A DNA stretch of 64,000 nucleotides from Cupriavidus basilensis (GTDB lineage Bacteria; Pseudomonadota; Gammaproteobacteria; Burkholderiales; Burkholderiaceae), in NCBI RefSeq assembly GCF_008801925.2, contig NZ_CP062803.1, positions 3,224,001 through 3,288,000 of the forward strand. The letters run 5' to 3'. Below are positions 36,175-46,145 of this stretch, in pieces (the first letter of the stretch is position 1; every line of letters begins with the position of its first letter). The position numbers were made by a program, and so were the translations under genes. Below the pieces are notes generated by a model. That model had not been told where the DNA came from. It did no database searches and was given only the letters and a program-made list of their open reading frames with translations.

Positions 36175-37215
36175 ATGCTTGTCCTCGGCATTGAATCCTC
36201 CTGCGACGAAACCGGCCTCGCGCTCTACGACACGCAAGCCGGCCTGCTCGCCCATGCCCTGCATTCGCAGATCGCCATGCACCGCGACTACGGCGGCGTC
36301 GTGCCTGAACTCGCCTCGCGCGACCATATCCGCCGCGTGCTGCCGCTGTTGCAGCAGGTGCTCGACGAAGCCGGCCGCACCCGCGCGGACATCAACGCGA
36401 TTGCCTTCACCCAAGGCCCCGGCCTGGCTGGCGCGCTGCTGGTGGGTGCATCGGTGGCCAACGCCCTGGGCTTCGCACTGAACGTGCCGATGCTGGGCGT
36501 GCACCATCTCGAAGGCCACCTGCTGTCGCCGCTGCTGACACCCAATCCGCCGCCATTCCCGTTCGTTGCCTTGCTGGTTTCGGGCGGACACACGCAGCTG
36601 ATGGAAGTGCGCGGCATCGGCGAGTACGCCTTGCTGGGCGAGACCCTGGACGATGCCGCCGGCGAAGCGTTCGACAAGACCGCCAAGCTGCTCGGCCTGA
36701 GCTACCCGGGCGGCCCCGAAGTCTCGCGGCTGGCCGAGTTCGGCGTGCCCGGCACGTACGCCCTGCCGCGTCCGATGCTGCATTCGGGCACCCTCGATTT
36801 CTCCTTCGCCGGCCTGAAAACCGCTGTGCTCACGCAAACGCGCAAGCTGGGCAATGTGTGTGAGCAGGACCGGGCCAACCTGGCGCGCTCCTTTGTCGAT
36901 GCCATCGTCGACGTGCTGGCCGCCAAGTCGATGGCCGCCCTCAAGCAGACCGGGCACCGGCGCCTGGTGGTGGCCGGCGGCGTGGGCGCCAACCGGCAAC
37001 TGCGCGAGCGGCTGAACCAGCTTGGCGCGCAGAAGAAGATCGAGGTCTACTATCCGGACCTGGCCTTCTGCACGGACAACGGCGCCATGATCGCCTTCGC
37101 CGGCGCCATGCGGCTGCAAGCCGCGCCGGAGCTGGCCAAGCGCGACTACGGCTACGGCGTGACGCCGCGCTGGGAGCTGTCGGACATCCGGCTGCCGGAG
37201 CGCCCCGCCGCCTGA
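36175..37215 (+). CDS. tsaD: tRNA N6-threonylcarbamoyladenosine transferase TsaD
   Basis: A 346-residue enzyme that adds the threonylcarbamoyl group to A37 of ANN-decoding tRNAs, with TsaB, TsaE and TsaC. It is an ASKHA fold. Motifs: [17 protein letters not shown] at the N-terminus, metal-binding HHLEGHLLS (His pair near residues 111 and 115), VSGGHTQLM and [16 protein letters not shown]. Start at 36175; the longer frame overlaps the divergent flavoprotein gene. Followed by a terminator. Confidence 0.97.
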   Translation: MLVLGIESSCDETGLALYDTQAGLLAHALHSQIAMHRDYGGVVPELASRDHIRRVLPLLQQVLDEAGRTRADINAIAFTQGPGLAGALLVGASVANALGFALNVPMLGVHHLEGHLLSPLLTPNPPPFPFVALLVSGGHTQLMEVRGIGEYALLGETLDDAAGEAFDKTAKLLGLSYPGGPEVSRLAEFGVPGTYALPRPMLHSGTLDFSFAGLKTAVLTQTRKLGNVCEQDRANLARSFVDAIVDVLAAKSMAALKQTGHRRLVVAGGVGANRQLRERLNQLGAQKKIEVYYPDLAFCTDNGAMIAFAGAMRLQAAPELAKRDYGYGVTPRWELSDIRLPERPAA

Positions 37216-37230
37216 GGCGAACGCCTCGAT

Positions 37231-37269
37231 GCAGTAAAAAAAGCCACCTCACGGTGGCTTTTTTACTGC
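37231..37269. terminator. Bidirectional rho-independent terminator between tsaD and folE2
   Basis: GCAGTAAAAAAAGCCACC, loop TCAC, complement GGTGGCTTTTTTACTGC, with A and T runs inside the stem. It serves both convergent genes. Confidence 0.95.
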
Positions 37270-37281
37270 GGCACGGCGGGC

Positions 37282-38085
37282 TTACTGCGCGCGCTTGTCG
37301 CGCTCGATCACGGCGTAGGCGCTGTGATTGTGGATGGACTCGAAATTCTCGGCCTCCAGCACATAGGCCACGATGCGATCGTCCGCATTCAGGCGCATGG
37401 CGATATCGCGCACCAAGTCCTCGACGAACTTGGGGTTCTCGTAAGCGCGCTCGGTGACAAATTTCTCGTCCGGGCGCTTGAGCAGGCCCCACAACTCGCA
37501 CGAGGCCTCTTCCTCGGCCATGCGCACCAGCGCCTCGACCGGCAGGTCGGCCGCCAGTTCGACGTTCATGGTGATGTGCGAGCGCTGGTTGTGCGCGCCG
37601 TACTGCGAGATCTTCTTCGAGCACGGGCACAGGCTGGTGACCGGAACCAGGGCTTTCAGGAAGACCTTGGTGGCGCCGTTGCGCACTTCGCCGATCAGCG
37701 TGACTTCATAGTCCATCAACGATTGCACGCCGGATACCGGCGCGGTCTTGTTGATGAAATACGGGAAGGTCACTTCGATACGGCCAGCCTCGGCTTCGAG
37801 CTTGACCAGCATCTTGTCGAGCAGCGTGCGGAAGCTCGCCAGCTCCAGCGGCTCGCGTTCTTCTTCCAGCAACGCGACGAAACGCGACATGTGCGTGCCC
37901 TTCTGGTCGGCAGGCAGGTGCACGTCGAGATTGAAGGTGCCGACGGTGGCCAGTACGCCGGCCGGCGTCTTCAGCGACAGGGGGTAACGCACGCCCTTCA
38001 CGCCAACCCGCTGGATGGGGATCTGGCGGGTATCGAGGCTCGACTGCACGTCGGGCATCACAAAGGCGGGATTGATGTCATTCAT
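37282..38085 (-). CDS. folE2: GTP cyclohydrolase FolE2 (type IB)
   Basis: A 267-residue enzyme of folate synthesis: GTP to dihydroneopterin triphosphate. It is the FolE2/DUF198 family ([53 protein letters not shown] with the conserved metal-ligand Cys, [20 protein letters not shown]). Start at ATG 38085. FolE2 tolerates Mn or other metals and in many bacteria is induced when Zn is scarce; I see no clear Zur box in the 248 bases upstream. A classical FolE is not in the window. Confidence 0.96.
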   Translation of the reverse strand: MNDINPAFVMPDVQSSLDTRQIPIQRVGVKGVRYPLSLKTPAGVLATVGTFNLDVHLPADQKGTHMSRFVALLEEEREPLELASFRTLLDKMLVKLEAEAGRIEVTFPYFINKTAPVSGVQSLMDYEVTLIGEVRNGATKVFLKALVPVTSLCPCSKKISQYGAHNQRSHITMNVELAADLPVEALVRMAEEEASCELWGLLKRPDEKFVTERAYENPKFVEDLVRDIAMRLNADDRIVAYVLEAENFESIHNHSAYAVIERDKRAQ

Positions 38086-38333
38086 ATCGATCAGGTTTCC
38101 TCTACGGTCGCGGCATTTTTCGCAGTCAACCTTGCCGCGCAACGAGTGTGAAACCGCGGGGATGGCAAAGCCGATGGCCTCCCGCAGCTGCGAACACAGA
38201 ACCTGGGATTCTAAGGGAATTTGCCTTTGACTGCCCACGAGCGGGGCGATACCCGTACGGGACGCACGGGTGATGGCATCGGGATACCATCAGGAAAACC
38301 GGCGCGCCCGCAAGCCGCGGGCGCGCCGTTGGC

Positions 38334-40244
38334 TCAGGCCGCGCGGGTAGCGACGGCAGGCTGCGCCAGGTTGAAGCGCTCGCGCACCGATTGCTCGATG
38401 CCCTTGGCGTCCAGCCCGCACTGCGATAGCAGGAAGGCCGGGTCGCCATGATCGACGAAGCGGTCAGGCAGGCCGAGCTGCAGCACCGGCATGGCGATAC
38501 CAGCGGCAGCCAGCGCTTCGAGCACCGCGCTGCCCGCGCCGCCCATCACGCAGCCTTCTTCGACGGTGACGAGGTAGTCATGCTCGCTCGCGAGCTTCTT
38601 CACCAGTTCTTCGTCGAGCGGCTTGACGAAGCGCATGTTGGCCACCGAGGCGTCGAGCGCCTCGGCCGCACCCAGCGCCGGATGCAGCATCGAGCCGAAC
38701 GCCAGGAACGCCACGCGCTGGCCGGCGCGCGCGCCGCCCGTGCGGCGGATCTCGCCCTTGCCCACTGGCAGCGCGGTGAGCGCGGCCCCGGTCGCCACGC
38801 CCGTGCCGGCGCCGCGCGGGTAACGCACGGCGGTCGGGCAATCTTGCTGGTAAGCGGTGGTCAGCAGCTGGCGGCACTCGTTCTCGTCGGCCGGCGTCAT
38901 CACCATCATGTTGGGGATGCAACGCAGGAACGCGATGTCGTAGGCGCCCGCATGGGTAGCGCCGTCGGCGCCGACCAGGCCGGCGCGGTCGAGTGCGAAC
39001 ACCACCGGCAGATTCTGCAGCGCCACGTCGTGGATCAGCTGGTCATAGCCGCGCTGCAGGAACGTGGAGTAGATCGCCAGCACGGGCTTGAGGCCTTCGC
39101 AGGCCAGCCCGCCGGCGAACGTCACGGCGTGCTGCTCGGCGATGCCCACGTCGTAGTAGCGGCTGGGGAAGCGCTTCTCGAACTCGACCATGCCGGAGCC
39201 TTCGCGCATGGCCGGCGTGACCGCCACCAGCTTGGGGTCGGCGGCGGCCATGTCGCACAGCCAATCGCCGAACACCTGCGTGTAGGTCTTGCGGGCGGGC
39301 TTGGTCGACGGGCGGATGCCTTCGGCCGGATTGAACTTGCCGGGGCCGTGGTACAGGATCGGGTCGGCCTCGGCCAGCTTGTAGCCCTGGCCCTTCTTGG
39401 TGACCACATGCAGGAACTGCGGGCCGCCGCCTTCGAGGGCGCGCTGGCGGATGTTCTGCAGCGTCGGCACCAGCGATTCGAGATCATGGCCGTCGATCGG
39501 GCCGATGTAGTTGAAGCCGAATTCCTCGAACAGCGTCGCCGGCACCATCATGCCCTTGGCATGTTCCTCGAAGCGCTTGGCGAACTCGAGCACCGGCGGG
39601 GCGACCGACAGCACCCGCTCGATGCCCTTCTTGGTGGCGGCGTAGAACTTGCCGCTCATCAGCCGCGCGAGGTGGCTGTTGAGCGCGCCCACCGGCGGCG
39701 AGATCGACATGTCGTTGTCGTTGAGTACCACCAGCAGCGGCAGGTCCTTGTAGACGCCGGCGTTGTTCATGGCCTCGAAGGCCATGCCGGCGGTCATCGC
39801 GCCGTCGCCGATCACGGCGATGGAAACGCGCTTGTCGCCCAGCGTGCGGGCGCCCAGCGCCATGCCCAGCGCAGCCGAGATGGAGGTGGACGAATGCGCG
39901 GTGCCGAAGGTGTCGTACTCGCTTTCCGAGCGGCGCGGGAAGCCAGAGATGCCGCCCCACTGGCGCAGCGAATGCATGCGGTCGCGGCGACCGGTCAGGA
40001 TCTTGTGCGGATAGCTTTGGTGCCCCACGTCCCAGACGACGCGGTCATCCGGCGTATTGAACACATAGTGCAGGGCAATGGTCAGCTCGACCGTGCCCAG
40101 GTTGGACGACAGGTGGCCGCCGGTTTGCGACACCGATTCAAGCACGTAGGCGCGGAGTTCGTCGGCCAGCGTCTTGAGCTGGCGGCGGTCCAGCCTGCGA
40201 AGGGCTGCGGGGTCGTCAATAGTTTTGAGCAGTGCGTAGGTCAT
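38334..40244 (-). CDS. dxs: 1-deoxy-D-xylulose-5-phosphate synthase
   Basis: A 636-residue first enzyme of the MEP isoprenoid route; joins pyruvate and glyceraldehyde 3-phosphate using thiamine diphosphate. The thiamine motif [16 protein letters not shown], the [15 protein letters not shown] segment, the pyrimidine domain ([20 protein letters not shown]) and the C-terminal transketolase domain are all present. Start at 40244. It lies 59 bases below ispA, so probably one operon xseB-ispA-dxs. Confidence 0.98.
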   Translation of the reverse strand: MTYALLKTIDDPAALRRLDRRQLKTLADELRAYVLESVSQTGGHLSSNLGTVELTIALHYVFNTPDDRVVWDVGHQSYPHKILTGRRDRMHSLRQWGGISGFPRRSESEYDTFGTAHSSTSISAALGMALGARTLGDKRVSIAVIGDGAMTAGMAFEAMNNAGVYKDLPLLVVLNDNDMSISPPVGALNSHLARLMSGKFYAATKKGIERVLSVAPPVLEFAKRFEEHAKGMMVPATLFEEFGFNYIGPIDGHDLESLVPTLQNIRQRALEGGGPQFLHVVTKKGQGYKLAEADPILYHGPGKFNPAEGIRPSTKPARKTYTQVFGDWLCDMAAADPKLVAVTPAMREGSGMVEFEKRFPSRYYDVGIAEQHAVTFAGGLACEGLKPVLAIYSTFLQRGYDQLIHDVALQNLPVVFALDRAGLVGADGATHAGAYDIAFLRCIPNMMVMTPADENECRQLLTTAYQQDCPTAVRYPRGAGTGVATGAALTALPVGKGEIRRTGGARAGQRVAFLAFGSMLHPALGAAEALDASVANMRFVKPLDEELVKKLASEHDYLVTVEEGCVMGGAGSAVLEALAAAGIAMPVLQLGLPDRFVDHGDPAFLLSQCGLDAKGIEQSVRERFNLAQPAVATRAA

Positions 40245-40303
40245 GATGTCCGTTCGGCGGCCGGATTCTTGTGCCCGGTTGTCAGTGTTTCCTGCTTGTC
40301 CAT

Positions 40304-41224
40304 TCAATTCGAGCGCAGCACGATGAGATCGGCCAGTTCGCCCAGGCGTCGGGCGCGCGCGCCAAACACCGCCAACGCTTCGTGCGCCGTGGCCCGAAGC
40401 TGCTGCGCCAGCTGGCGTGCAGGCTCGAGCCCCATCAGCGACACGTAGGTCGGCTTGTCGTTTGCCGCGTCCTTGCCGGCAGTCTTGCCCAGCGTGGCGG
40501 TATCCGCGGTCACGTCGAGGATATCGTCCACTACCTGGAACGCCAGGCCCACGGCTGCGGCGTAGCGGTCAAGCGCGGCCAGGCCGGCTTCGTCCACGGC
40601 ACCGCAGTAAGCGCCCATGCGCACGCTGGCGCGCAGCAACGCACCAGTCTTCATGCGATGCATGCCTTCCAGTTCCTCCAGCGACATGGCCAGGCCGACA
40701 TGCTGCAGGTCGATCGCCTGCCCGCCTGCCATGCCCACGGAGCCGGAGGCCCGGGCCAGTTCCGCTACCAGGCGCAGGCGCGCGGCAGCGTCGAGCGAGG
40801 CCAGCAAGGCCGATTCGGCCAGCACAACGAAGGCCTGGGTCTGCAGCGCGTCGCCCACCAGCAGCGCCGTCGCTTCATCGTAGGCCTTGTGCACGGTGGG
40901 GCGGCCACGACGCAAATCGTCATCGTCCATGCAGGGCATATCGTCATGCACCAGCGAGTACGCGTGGATCATCTCCACCGCGCTGGCCGCCGCGTCACAG
41001 GCCTCGGGGGCAGCGCCCGCTACTTCACCGGCCGCGTGCACCAGCAAGGGGCGAACCCGCTTGCCACCGCCGAGCACAGCATACCGCATGGCTTCGTGCA
41101 GTGTGCAAGGCACTGTTTCCGCGGCCGGCAGCCCGGCGTCGAGCGCGGCCTCGGTCCTGGCGCCCGTGGCGCGCATCCAGGCAGCAAATTCGCCAGCTTC
41201 GATAGTTTGATGCGATTCGCTCAT
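40304..41224 (-). CDS. ispA: Farnesyl diphosphate synthase (short-chain polyprenyl synthase)
   Basis: A 306-residue prenyltransferase that condenses IPP with DMAPP/GPP. The first Asp-rich motif is [15 protein letters not shown] (about residue 88), the second [11 protein letters not shown] (about 225), and GGKRVRP lies near residue 55. The residues before the first Asp-rich motif ([11 protein letters not shown]) fit a C15-type enzyme. Its ATG overlaps the xseB stop codon (ATGA-type overlap), indicating coupling. Confidence 0.95.
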   Translation of the reverse strand: MSESHQTIEAGEFAAWMRATGARTEAALDAGLPAAETVPCTLHEAMRYAVLGGGKRVRPLLVHAAGEVAGAAPEACDAAASAVEMIHAYSLVHDDMPCMDDDDLRRGRPTVHKAYDEATALLVGDALQTQAFVVLAESALLASLDAAARLRLVAELARASGSVGMAGGQAIDLQHVGLAMSLEELEGMHRMKTGALLRASVRMGAYCGAVDEAGLAALDRYAAAVGLAFQVVDDILDVTADTATLGKTAGKDAANDKPTYVSLMGLEPARQLAQQLRATAHEALAVFGARARRLGELADLIVLRSN

Positions 41225-41520
41225 TCCAGGTCTCCGGCGTCGGCGGCCATGGGCTTGAGTACATCGCCCTCCAGCACTTTAACCTGTTGTTCCACGCGTT
41301 CGAGCATCTGCTGGCAGTACCTGACCAGTTCGGCCCCGCGCTTGTACGCGGCCAAAGAATCTTCCAGCGGCAAGGCGCCGCCCTCCATGCTGGCGACCAG
41401 CGCCTCCAGTTCGGCCATGGCGGCCTCGTAAGAGGCGGGCGGCGCGGAGGCGGACCGCTGGTCGGTCGCGGCCGGATCGGCCTGGGCCGGAGAGCTCGTA
41501 GTCTTTGGCATTGCGGACAT
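41221..41520 (-). CDS. xseB: Exodeoxyribonuclease VII small subunit
   Basis: A 99-residue subunit of the single-strand exonuclease. The family core lies at residues 30-85 ([52 protein letters not shown]). The N-terminal 28 residues are Ser/Ala/Pro-rich linker. Start at 41520, with 41511 also possible. First gene of xseB-ispA-dxs. The large subunit xseA is not in the window. Confidence 0.94.
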   Translation of the reverse strand: MSAMPKTTSSPAQADPAATDQRSASAPPASYEAAMAELEALVASMEGGALPLEDSLAAYKRGAELVRYCQQMLERVEQQVKVLEGDVLKPMAADAGDLE

Positions 41521-41869
41521 TGAATCTGGGGAAGCTGGGATTTTACGCCAAAGCGGGACATTGCCCGCATCCCATGCAACAGGGGACAGGGACAACGTTG
41601 CCGGAAAGTGACTTGTGCGCTTGGGTCGTCTTTCCGAATGCGCCCTGAACGACACCTCCATGACGACCCGGGTCGACTTTTTCGCTAAAAAGGCCAAATA
41701 ATCAGTCCCTTAACTTTTTCGCTCGGGTACAATCCGCGGTTCGTCAGCGCGATCCCCATCCGTCGGCCCGAAAGCAGGCCAGGGCGCGACTGACCGTCTT
41801 TCCCAAATCGATTTCTTTTTCGATGGTTGGGTTGTTCACTGCTTTCGCCTGTCATAGGGAGTGGGGATA
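41521..41869. other. Divergent intergenic region between xseB and the Rieske gene
   Basis: A TACAAT -10 candidate lies at 41728-41733 on the plus strand, but no -35 at normal spacing is clear. An inverted pair CGCGATC..GCGCGAC around 41750-41790 is weak. No coding sequence or RNA is supported. Confidence 0.45.
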
Positions 41870-42973
41870 ATGTCCAATCTCAGCACCGCGCTGAAACTGG
41901 TGCCGGCTGATACGCAGTTGCCCGTAAACGTCTACTTCGACGAGGCACTGCATCAACAAGAACTGGAACTGCTGTTCAAGAAGGGCCCGGGCTACGTCGG
42001 CCACGAGCTGATGATCCCCGAAACGGGCGATTATCACACGCTGGCCGCCGAGGACGAGGGCCGCATCCTGGTACGGAATGCCGACGGGATCGAGCTCATG
42101 TCCAATGTCTGCCGACACCGGCAGGCCATCATGCTCAATGGCCGCGGCAATGCGAAAAGCATTGTCTGCCCCTTGCACCGCTGGACCTACGACCTGAAGG
42201 GCGAACTGCTCGGCGCGCCGCATTTCGCCGAGCGTCCGTGCGTCCATCTGAACCGCTCGCCGCTGCAGAACTGGAACGGCCTGCTGTTCGAGGGGCAGCG
42301 CGACGTTCGCGCCGACCTGGCACGCCTGGGCGTGGCCGAAGACCTGAACTTCGAAGGCTACCTGCTCGACCACGTCGAGATCCACGAGTGCAACTACAAC
42401 TGGAAGACCTTTATCGAGGTCTATCTGGAGGACTACCACGTCGTGCCGTTCCACCCGGGCCTCGGGAGCTTTGTCTCCTGCGACGACCTGAGCTGGGAGT
42501 TCGGTGACTGGCACAGCGTCCAGACCGTCGGGTTGCACGCGGGCCTGAAACGCCCGGGCAGCCCCACGTACCAGAAGTGGCATGAGGCCGTGCTGCGCTT
42601 CAACAACGGCGTGCTGCCCAAGTACGGCGCGATCTGGCTCACCTACTACCCCAACATCATGGTGGAGTGGTATCCGAACGTGCTGGTGGTCTCCACCCTG
42701 CACCCGCTCGGGCCGAACAAGACGCGCAACGTCGTGGAGTTCTACTACCCCGAGGAAATCGCGCTGTTCGAGCGCGAATTCGTCGAGGCCGAGCGCGCCG
42801 CCTACATGGAAACCTGCGTCGAGGACGACGAGATCGCCGAGCGCATGGATGCCGGGCGCCGGGCGCTGGCCAAACGCGGCGTCAGCGAGACCGGCCCGTA
42901 CCAGTCACCCATGGAAGACGGTATGCAGCACTTTCATGAATGGTATCGCCGCGCCATGTCCTTCACGGACTGA
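41870..42973 (+). CDS. Rieske-type aromatic ring-hydroxylating oxygenase, alpha subunit family
   Basis: A 367-residue oxygenase. The Rieske [2Fe-2S] site is CRHRQ (about residues 82-84) and CPLHRW (101-104). The catalytic domain has a mononuclear iron motif EDYHVVPFHP near 190, where the two His with a later Asp should bind Fe(II). No reductase or beta subunit is nearby, so electron supply must come from elsewhere. The start at 41870 has GGGAGTGGGG upstream; GTG at 41861 is less likely. Substrate unknown; some relatives act on quaternary amines or choline-like compounds. Ends at a terminator (43028-43059). Confidence 0.9.
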   Translation: MSNLSTALKLVPADTQLPVNVYFDEALHQQELELLFKKGPGYVGHELMIPETGDYHTLAAEDEGRILVRNADGIELMSNVCRHRQAIMLNGRGNAKSIVCPLHRWTYDLKGELLGAPHFAERPCVHLNRSPLQNWNGLLFEGQRDVRADLARLGVAEDLNFEGYLLDHVEIHECNYNWKTFIEVYLEDYHVVPFHPGLGSFVSCDDLSWEFGDWHSVQTVGLHAGLKRPGSPTYQKWHEAVLRFNNGVLPKYGAIWLTYYPNIMVEWYPNVLVVSTLHPLGPNKTRNVVEFYYPEEIALFEREFVEAERAAYMETCVEDDEIAERMDAGRRALAKRGVSETGPYQSPMEDGMQHFHEWYRRAMSFTD

Positions 42974-43027
42974 CCCGCCAGCCAAGGCCCAGCGGGCCGC
43001 GGCATCGACAGCGCAGCGCAGACGCAA

Positions 43028-43059
43028 GCAAAACGGACCGCCCAGGCGGTCCGTTTTGC
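43028..43059. terminator. Rho-independent terminator after the Rieske gene
   Basis: GCAAAACGGACCGCC, loop CA, complement GGCGGTCCGTTTTGC; perfect 15-bp stem with terminal T-run. Confidence 0.92.
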
Positions 43060-43229
43060 CTTTGGTGCGGTGCACACTCGCTGATACAATCGCCGCTTCC
43101 GGTGTGCGCCCGGCGCCTCGCCGCCAGCCTTGCCGGCCATCCGCCCCATGCGGAGCCTTTCGCGATCCAGTTCCGCGCCCCCCGCCAGGAGCCGCTTCGC
43201 GCGCTGTCCATTCTTCCTTTCGCCCCACC

Positions 43230-44150
43230 ATGCAATCGCTCTGGATGCTGTTCGCCGCCTTCGCCTTCTCGTTAATGGGGGTGGGCGTCAAGCTGGCATC
43301 CGAGATCTATGCCACGGGCGAGATCGTGTTCTACCGCAGCCTGATCGGCGTGATCATCATGTGGACGGTGCTGGCTTCATCCGGCACCTCGGTGCGCACG
43401 CCGCACATGGCCATGCACATCAAGCGCAGCTTGTTCGGCGTGACCGCCCTGCTGCTGTGGTTCACCTCGATCACCATGCTGCCGCTGGCCACGGCGATGA
43501 CCCTGAATTACATGTCGCCGGTCTGGATCGCGCTGATCCTGGGCGCCGGCGCAGCCTTGACCGGCACCGGCGGCGCGGACCGCAAGCTGATCGGCGCCAT
43601 CCTGATGTCGTTCGGCGGCGTAATCTGCCTGTTGCAGCCGTCCGTCGGCCATAACCAGCTCACCGGCGGGCTGATCGGCCTGATCTCCGGCATGTTCACC
43701 GCGCTGGCCTATGTCGAAGTGCGCCAGCTCGGCCAACTGGGCGAGCCTGAAGGCCGCATCGTGTTCTATTTCTCGGCAGTCGGGATGGTGGTAGGCCTGG
43801 CCTGGATGCTGTACACCGGGCCGAGCACCCACACCTGGCGCGGCGCGGGCCTGCTGCTGGCCATCGGCATCCTGGCCACGCTCGGCCAGACCGCAATGAC
43901 ACGCGCCTACAAGCGCGGCAACACGCTGCTCACCGCCAACCTGCAGTACGCCGGCATCGTGTTCTCCAGCCTGTGGGGCATGATTGTCTGGCGCGACCAG
44001 CTCAACTGGCTGTCCTGGGTTGGCATGGCACTCATCATTGCCAGCGGCATCGCCACCACGCTGACCCGGGCGCGCGAAGGCTCCAACCAGCAGCCAACCG
44101 CTGATACCCCGGTCAAGTCGGCCGAGGCGGAAGTGCACCCCGAGGTGTAG
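43230..44150 (+). CDS. DMT-superfamily permease (EamA type)
   Basis: A 306-residue inner-membrane transporter with about ten membrane segments in two EamA repeats (LWMLFAAFAFSLMGVGVKLA..., GGLIGLISGMFTALAYVEVR...). RAYKRGNTLLTANLQYAGIV and LSWVGMALIIASGIATT are typical of the second repeat. The C-terminus is a polar tail. Start chosen at ATG 43230, directly before the first membrane segment. The preceding terminator makes it a separate unit, perhaps with the sulfurtransferase gene 86 bases downstream. Substrate unknown (amino acid or metabolite export is common). Confidence 0.9.
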   Translation: MQSLWMLFAAFAFSLMGVGVKLASEIYATGEIVFYRSLIGVIIMWTVLASSGTSVRTPHMAMHIKRSLFGVTALLLWFTSITMLPLATAMTLNYMSPVWIALILGAGAALTGTGGADRKLIGAILMSFGGVICLLQPSVGHNQLTGGLIGLISGMFTALAYVEVRQLGQLGEPEGRIVFYFSAVGMVVGLAWMLYTGPSTHTWRGAGLLLAIGILATLGQTAMTRAYKRGNTLLTANLQYAGIVFSSLWGMIVWRDQLNWLSWVGMALIIASGIATTLTRAREGSNQQPTADTPVKSAEAEVHPEV

Positions 44151-44236
44151 CATCGGGGGTGGCGGACCGTGCTCACCCCGCCGCCCGCGCCCGCCCATGC
44201 CTTTGCAGCGCGACTATCCCAACCCAAGGTTACGCC

Positions 44237-45094
44237 ATGTTCACCACCCTGATCTCCAGCCAGGACCTGCGCGCGCTGCGCGAAGACGGCAGCCGCCACA
44301 GCGTCGTGATCGACTGCAGTTTCGACCTGGCCAACCCGGCCGCCGGACGCGAGGCCTATCACGTGGGCCACCTGCCCGGCGCCTTCTACCTGCACCTGGA
44401 CAACGAACTGTCCGGCGAGAAAACCGGCACCAACGGCCGGCACCCGTTGCCGGACCCGAACACGCTGAGCGCGCGCCTGCGTGTGCTGGGCGTAAACGAT
44501 GACACCCAGGTCATTGCCTACGACGCGCAGGGCGGCATGTACGCGGCGCGCGCCTGGTGGCTGCTGCGCTGGCTGGGCCACGGCGCGGTGGCCGTGCTGG
44601 ATGGCGGCAAGAATGCGTGGGTGGCGGCGGGCCTGCCGCTCGAGGCGGGCAATACGCCGGAGCCGGAAAACCCGGGCAACCTGACGCGCAAGGCGGCGCT
44701 GGTAGCTACGGTGGACGCCGACGCCGTGCTGGCGAACCTGGCAAACCCGACCCGGCTGGTGGTGGACGCCCGCGCGGCAGACCGCTTCCGTGGCGAGAAC
44801 GAAACGCTGGACCCCGTGGGTGGGCATATCCCCGGCGCGGCCAACCGCTTCTTCAAGGACAACCTGGAAGGGAACGGCAGTTTCAAGCCGGCTAGCGCGT
44901 TGCGCCAGGAGTTCGGGCAAGTGCTAGGCAGCAAGCCGGCCAGCGAGGCGATCATGCAGTGCGGCTCGGGCGTGACCGCCTGCCACAACCTGCTGGCACT
45001 GGAAGTGGCCGGCATGCCGGGCGCCGCGCTCTATCCGGGCTCGTGGAGCGAGTGGTGCGCCGACCCGGCGCGGCCAGTGGCAAGCGGGTCCTGA
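44237..45094 (+). CDS. Rhodanese-type sulfurtransferase (SseA-like)
   Basis: A 285-residue two-domain rhodanese. The N-terminal inactive repeat has VIDCSFDLANP and HVGHLPGAFYLHLD. The C-terminal catalytic repeat has VVDARAADRFRGE, GGHIPGAANRFFKDN and the active loop QCGSGVTACHNLLAL, with nucleophile Cys near residue 237. The CGSGVTAC loop fits 3-mercaptopyruvate sulfurtransferase better than thiosulfate rhodanese. Start at 44237; the region before it has no ribosome-binding site for the longer frame. Confidence 0.93.
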   Translation: MFTTLISSQDLRALREDGSRHSVVIDCSFDLANPAAGREAYHVGHLPGAFYLHLDNELSGEKTGTNGRHPLPDPNTLSARLRVLGVNDDTQVIAYDAQGGMYAARAWWLLRWLGHGAVAVLDGGKNAWVAAGLPLEAGNTPEPENPGNLTRKAALVATVDADAVLANLANPTRLVVDARAADRFRGENETLDPVGGHIPGAANRFFKDNLEGNGSFKPASALRQEFGQVLGSKPASEAIMQCGSGVTACHNLLALEVAGMPGAALYPGSWSEWCADPARPVASGS

Positions 45095-45124
45095 TGGCGG
45101 GCGGCGCAAGCCGCCCGGGCCAGC

Positions 45125-45901
45125 TTATCTTGCGGCTGCGGCCACGCCATGTGGATGGCCATGGCCATGCGCCTCGTGCACGCCATTGGTGATGAAGAAG
45201 ATGGCGCAGATCCCGGTGGCGACCAGCACGACCTGGATGATCGATTCGCGCCAGCGCGGCTTGCGCTGCATCTGCGGCATCAGGTCGCTTACGGCGATAT
45301 AGACGAAGCTGCTTGAAGCAATCACCAGCACGTAGGGAATCCAGCCGCTCATCTGGTCGAGCAGGTAGTACCCCACCACGCCGCCGGCGATGGCCGCCAG
45401 GCTGGACAGCAGGTTAAAGGCAAAGGCGCGCGCCTTCGAGAACCCGGCGTTGAGCAGCACGATGAAATCGCCCACCTCCTGCGGGATCTCGTGCGCGGCA
45501 ATGGCCAGCGCGGTGACCAGGCCAATATGCGGATCCGCCAGGAAGGCCGCGGCGATCACGATGCCGTCCGCGAAATTGTGGAAGGTGTCGCCCACCAGGA
45601 TGGTCATGCCGCTACGGCCAGCTTCCTCCCGGTCATGGCCGTGGTGATGGTGGTGCCCGTCGCCCTCGTGATGATGCGAGTGGCGCAGCAGCGCGACTTT
45701 TTCCAGCAGGAAGAAGCCAAGCAGGCCGGCCAGCAAGGTACCGAACAAGGCACGCGGATCGGCGCCGGACTCGAACGCCTCGGGCAGGGAATGCAGCAGC
45801 GCCGTGGCCAGCAGCACCCCCACCGAGAAACTCACCATGCGCTCGACCACGCGCGAAGCCACGGTCAGCGACAACAGCGCCGCGCCAAAGATACTGCCCA
45901 C
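45125..45901 (-). CDS. ZIP-family metal ion transporter
   Basis: Divalent metal (Zn/Fe) importer, at least 258 residues from the GTG at 45901. There are about seven membrane segments and a His-rich cytoplasmic loop (HSHHHEGDGHHHHHGHD). The metal site carries HNFADG and HEIPQE, the hallmark helices IV and V. The C-terminus is again His-rich (HEAHGHGHPHG). The first membrane helix appears to begin upstream of the GTG: in frame the sequence reads IDSTLVYILLAATISG, preceded by AGGAG. No ATG/GTG/TTG occurs there, so the true start may be a rare ATC at about 45949-45952. Convergent with the sulfurtransferase gene. Confidence 0.92.
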   Translation of the reverse strand: MGSIFGAALLSLTVASRVVERMVSFSVGVLLATALLHSLPEAFESGADPRALFGTLLAGLLGFFLLEKVALLRHSHHHEGDGHHHHHGHDREEAGRSGMTILVGDTFHNFADGIVIAAAFLADPHIGLVTALAIAAHEIPQEVGDFIVLLNAGFSKARAFAFNLLSSLAAIAGGVVGYYLLDQMSGWIPYVLVIASSSFVYIAVSDLMPQMQRKPRWRESIIQVVLVATGICAIFFITNGVHEAHGHGHPHGVAAAAR

Positions 45902-46145
45902 CCCCGAGATGGTGGCGGCAAGCAGGATGTAGACAAGCGTGGAATCGATGATGGGCTCCTGGGATCGGTATTCCGCTCTTGGAGAGCAGCATCGACCTCA
46001 AACGCAACACTGTTGCAAGAAACGAAGCCCGCATTGTACGTAGATTGCAGCCGGTTTTGCAAATCCCGCGGCACAAGTCGGCCTTGTGCCGCGGGCGTGG
46101 CGACGCCGGGCCCTGCTGCAAACGCGCGCCAGTGCGGGCCGCGCC

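Noticed and set aside
42582..43229. N-terminal 216-residue extension of the DMT permease frame
   Set aside because: It overlaps the end of the Rieske gene and a perfect terminator, and is Pro/Arg/Ser-rich without hydrophobic segments; the family start is at 43230.
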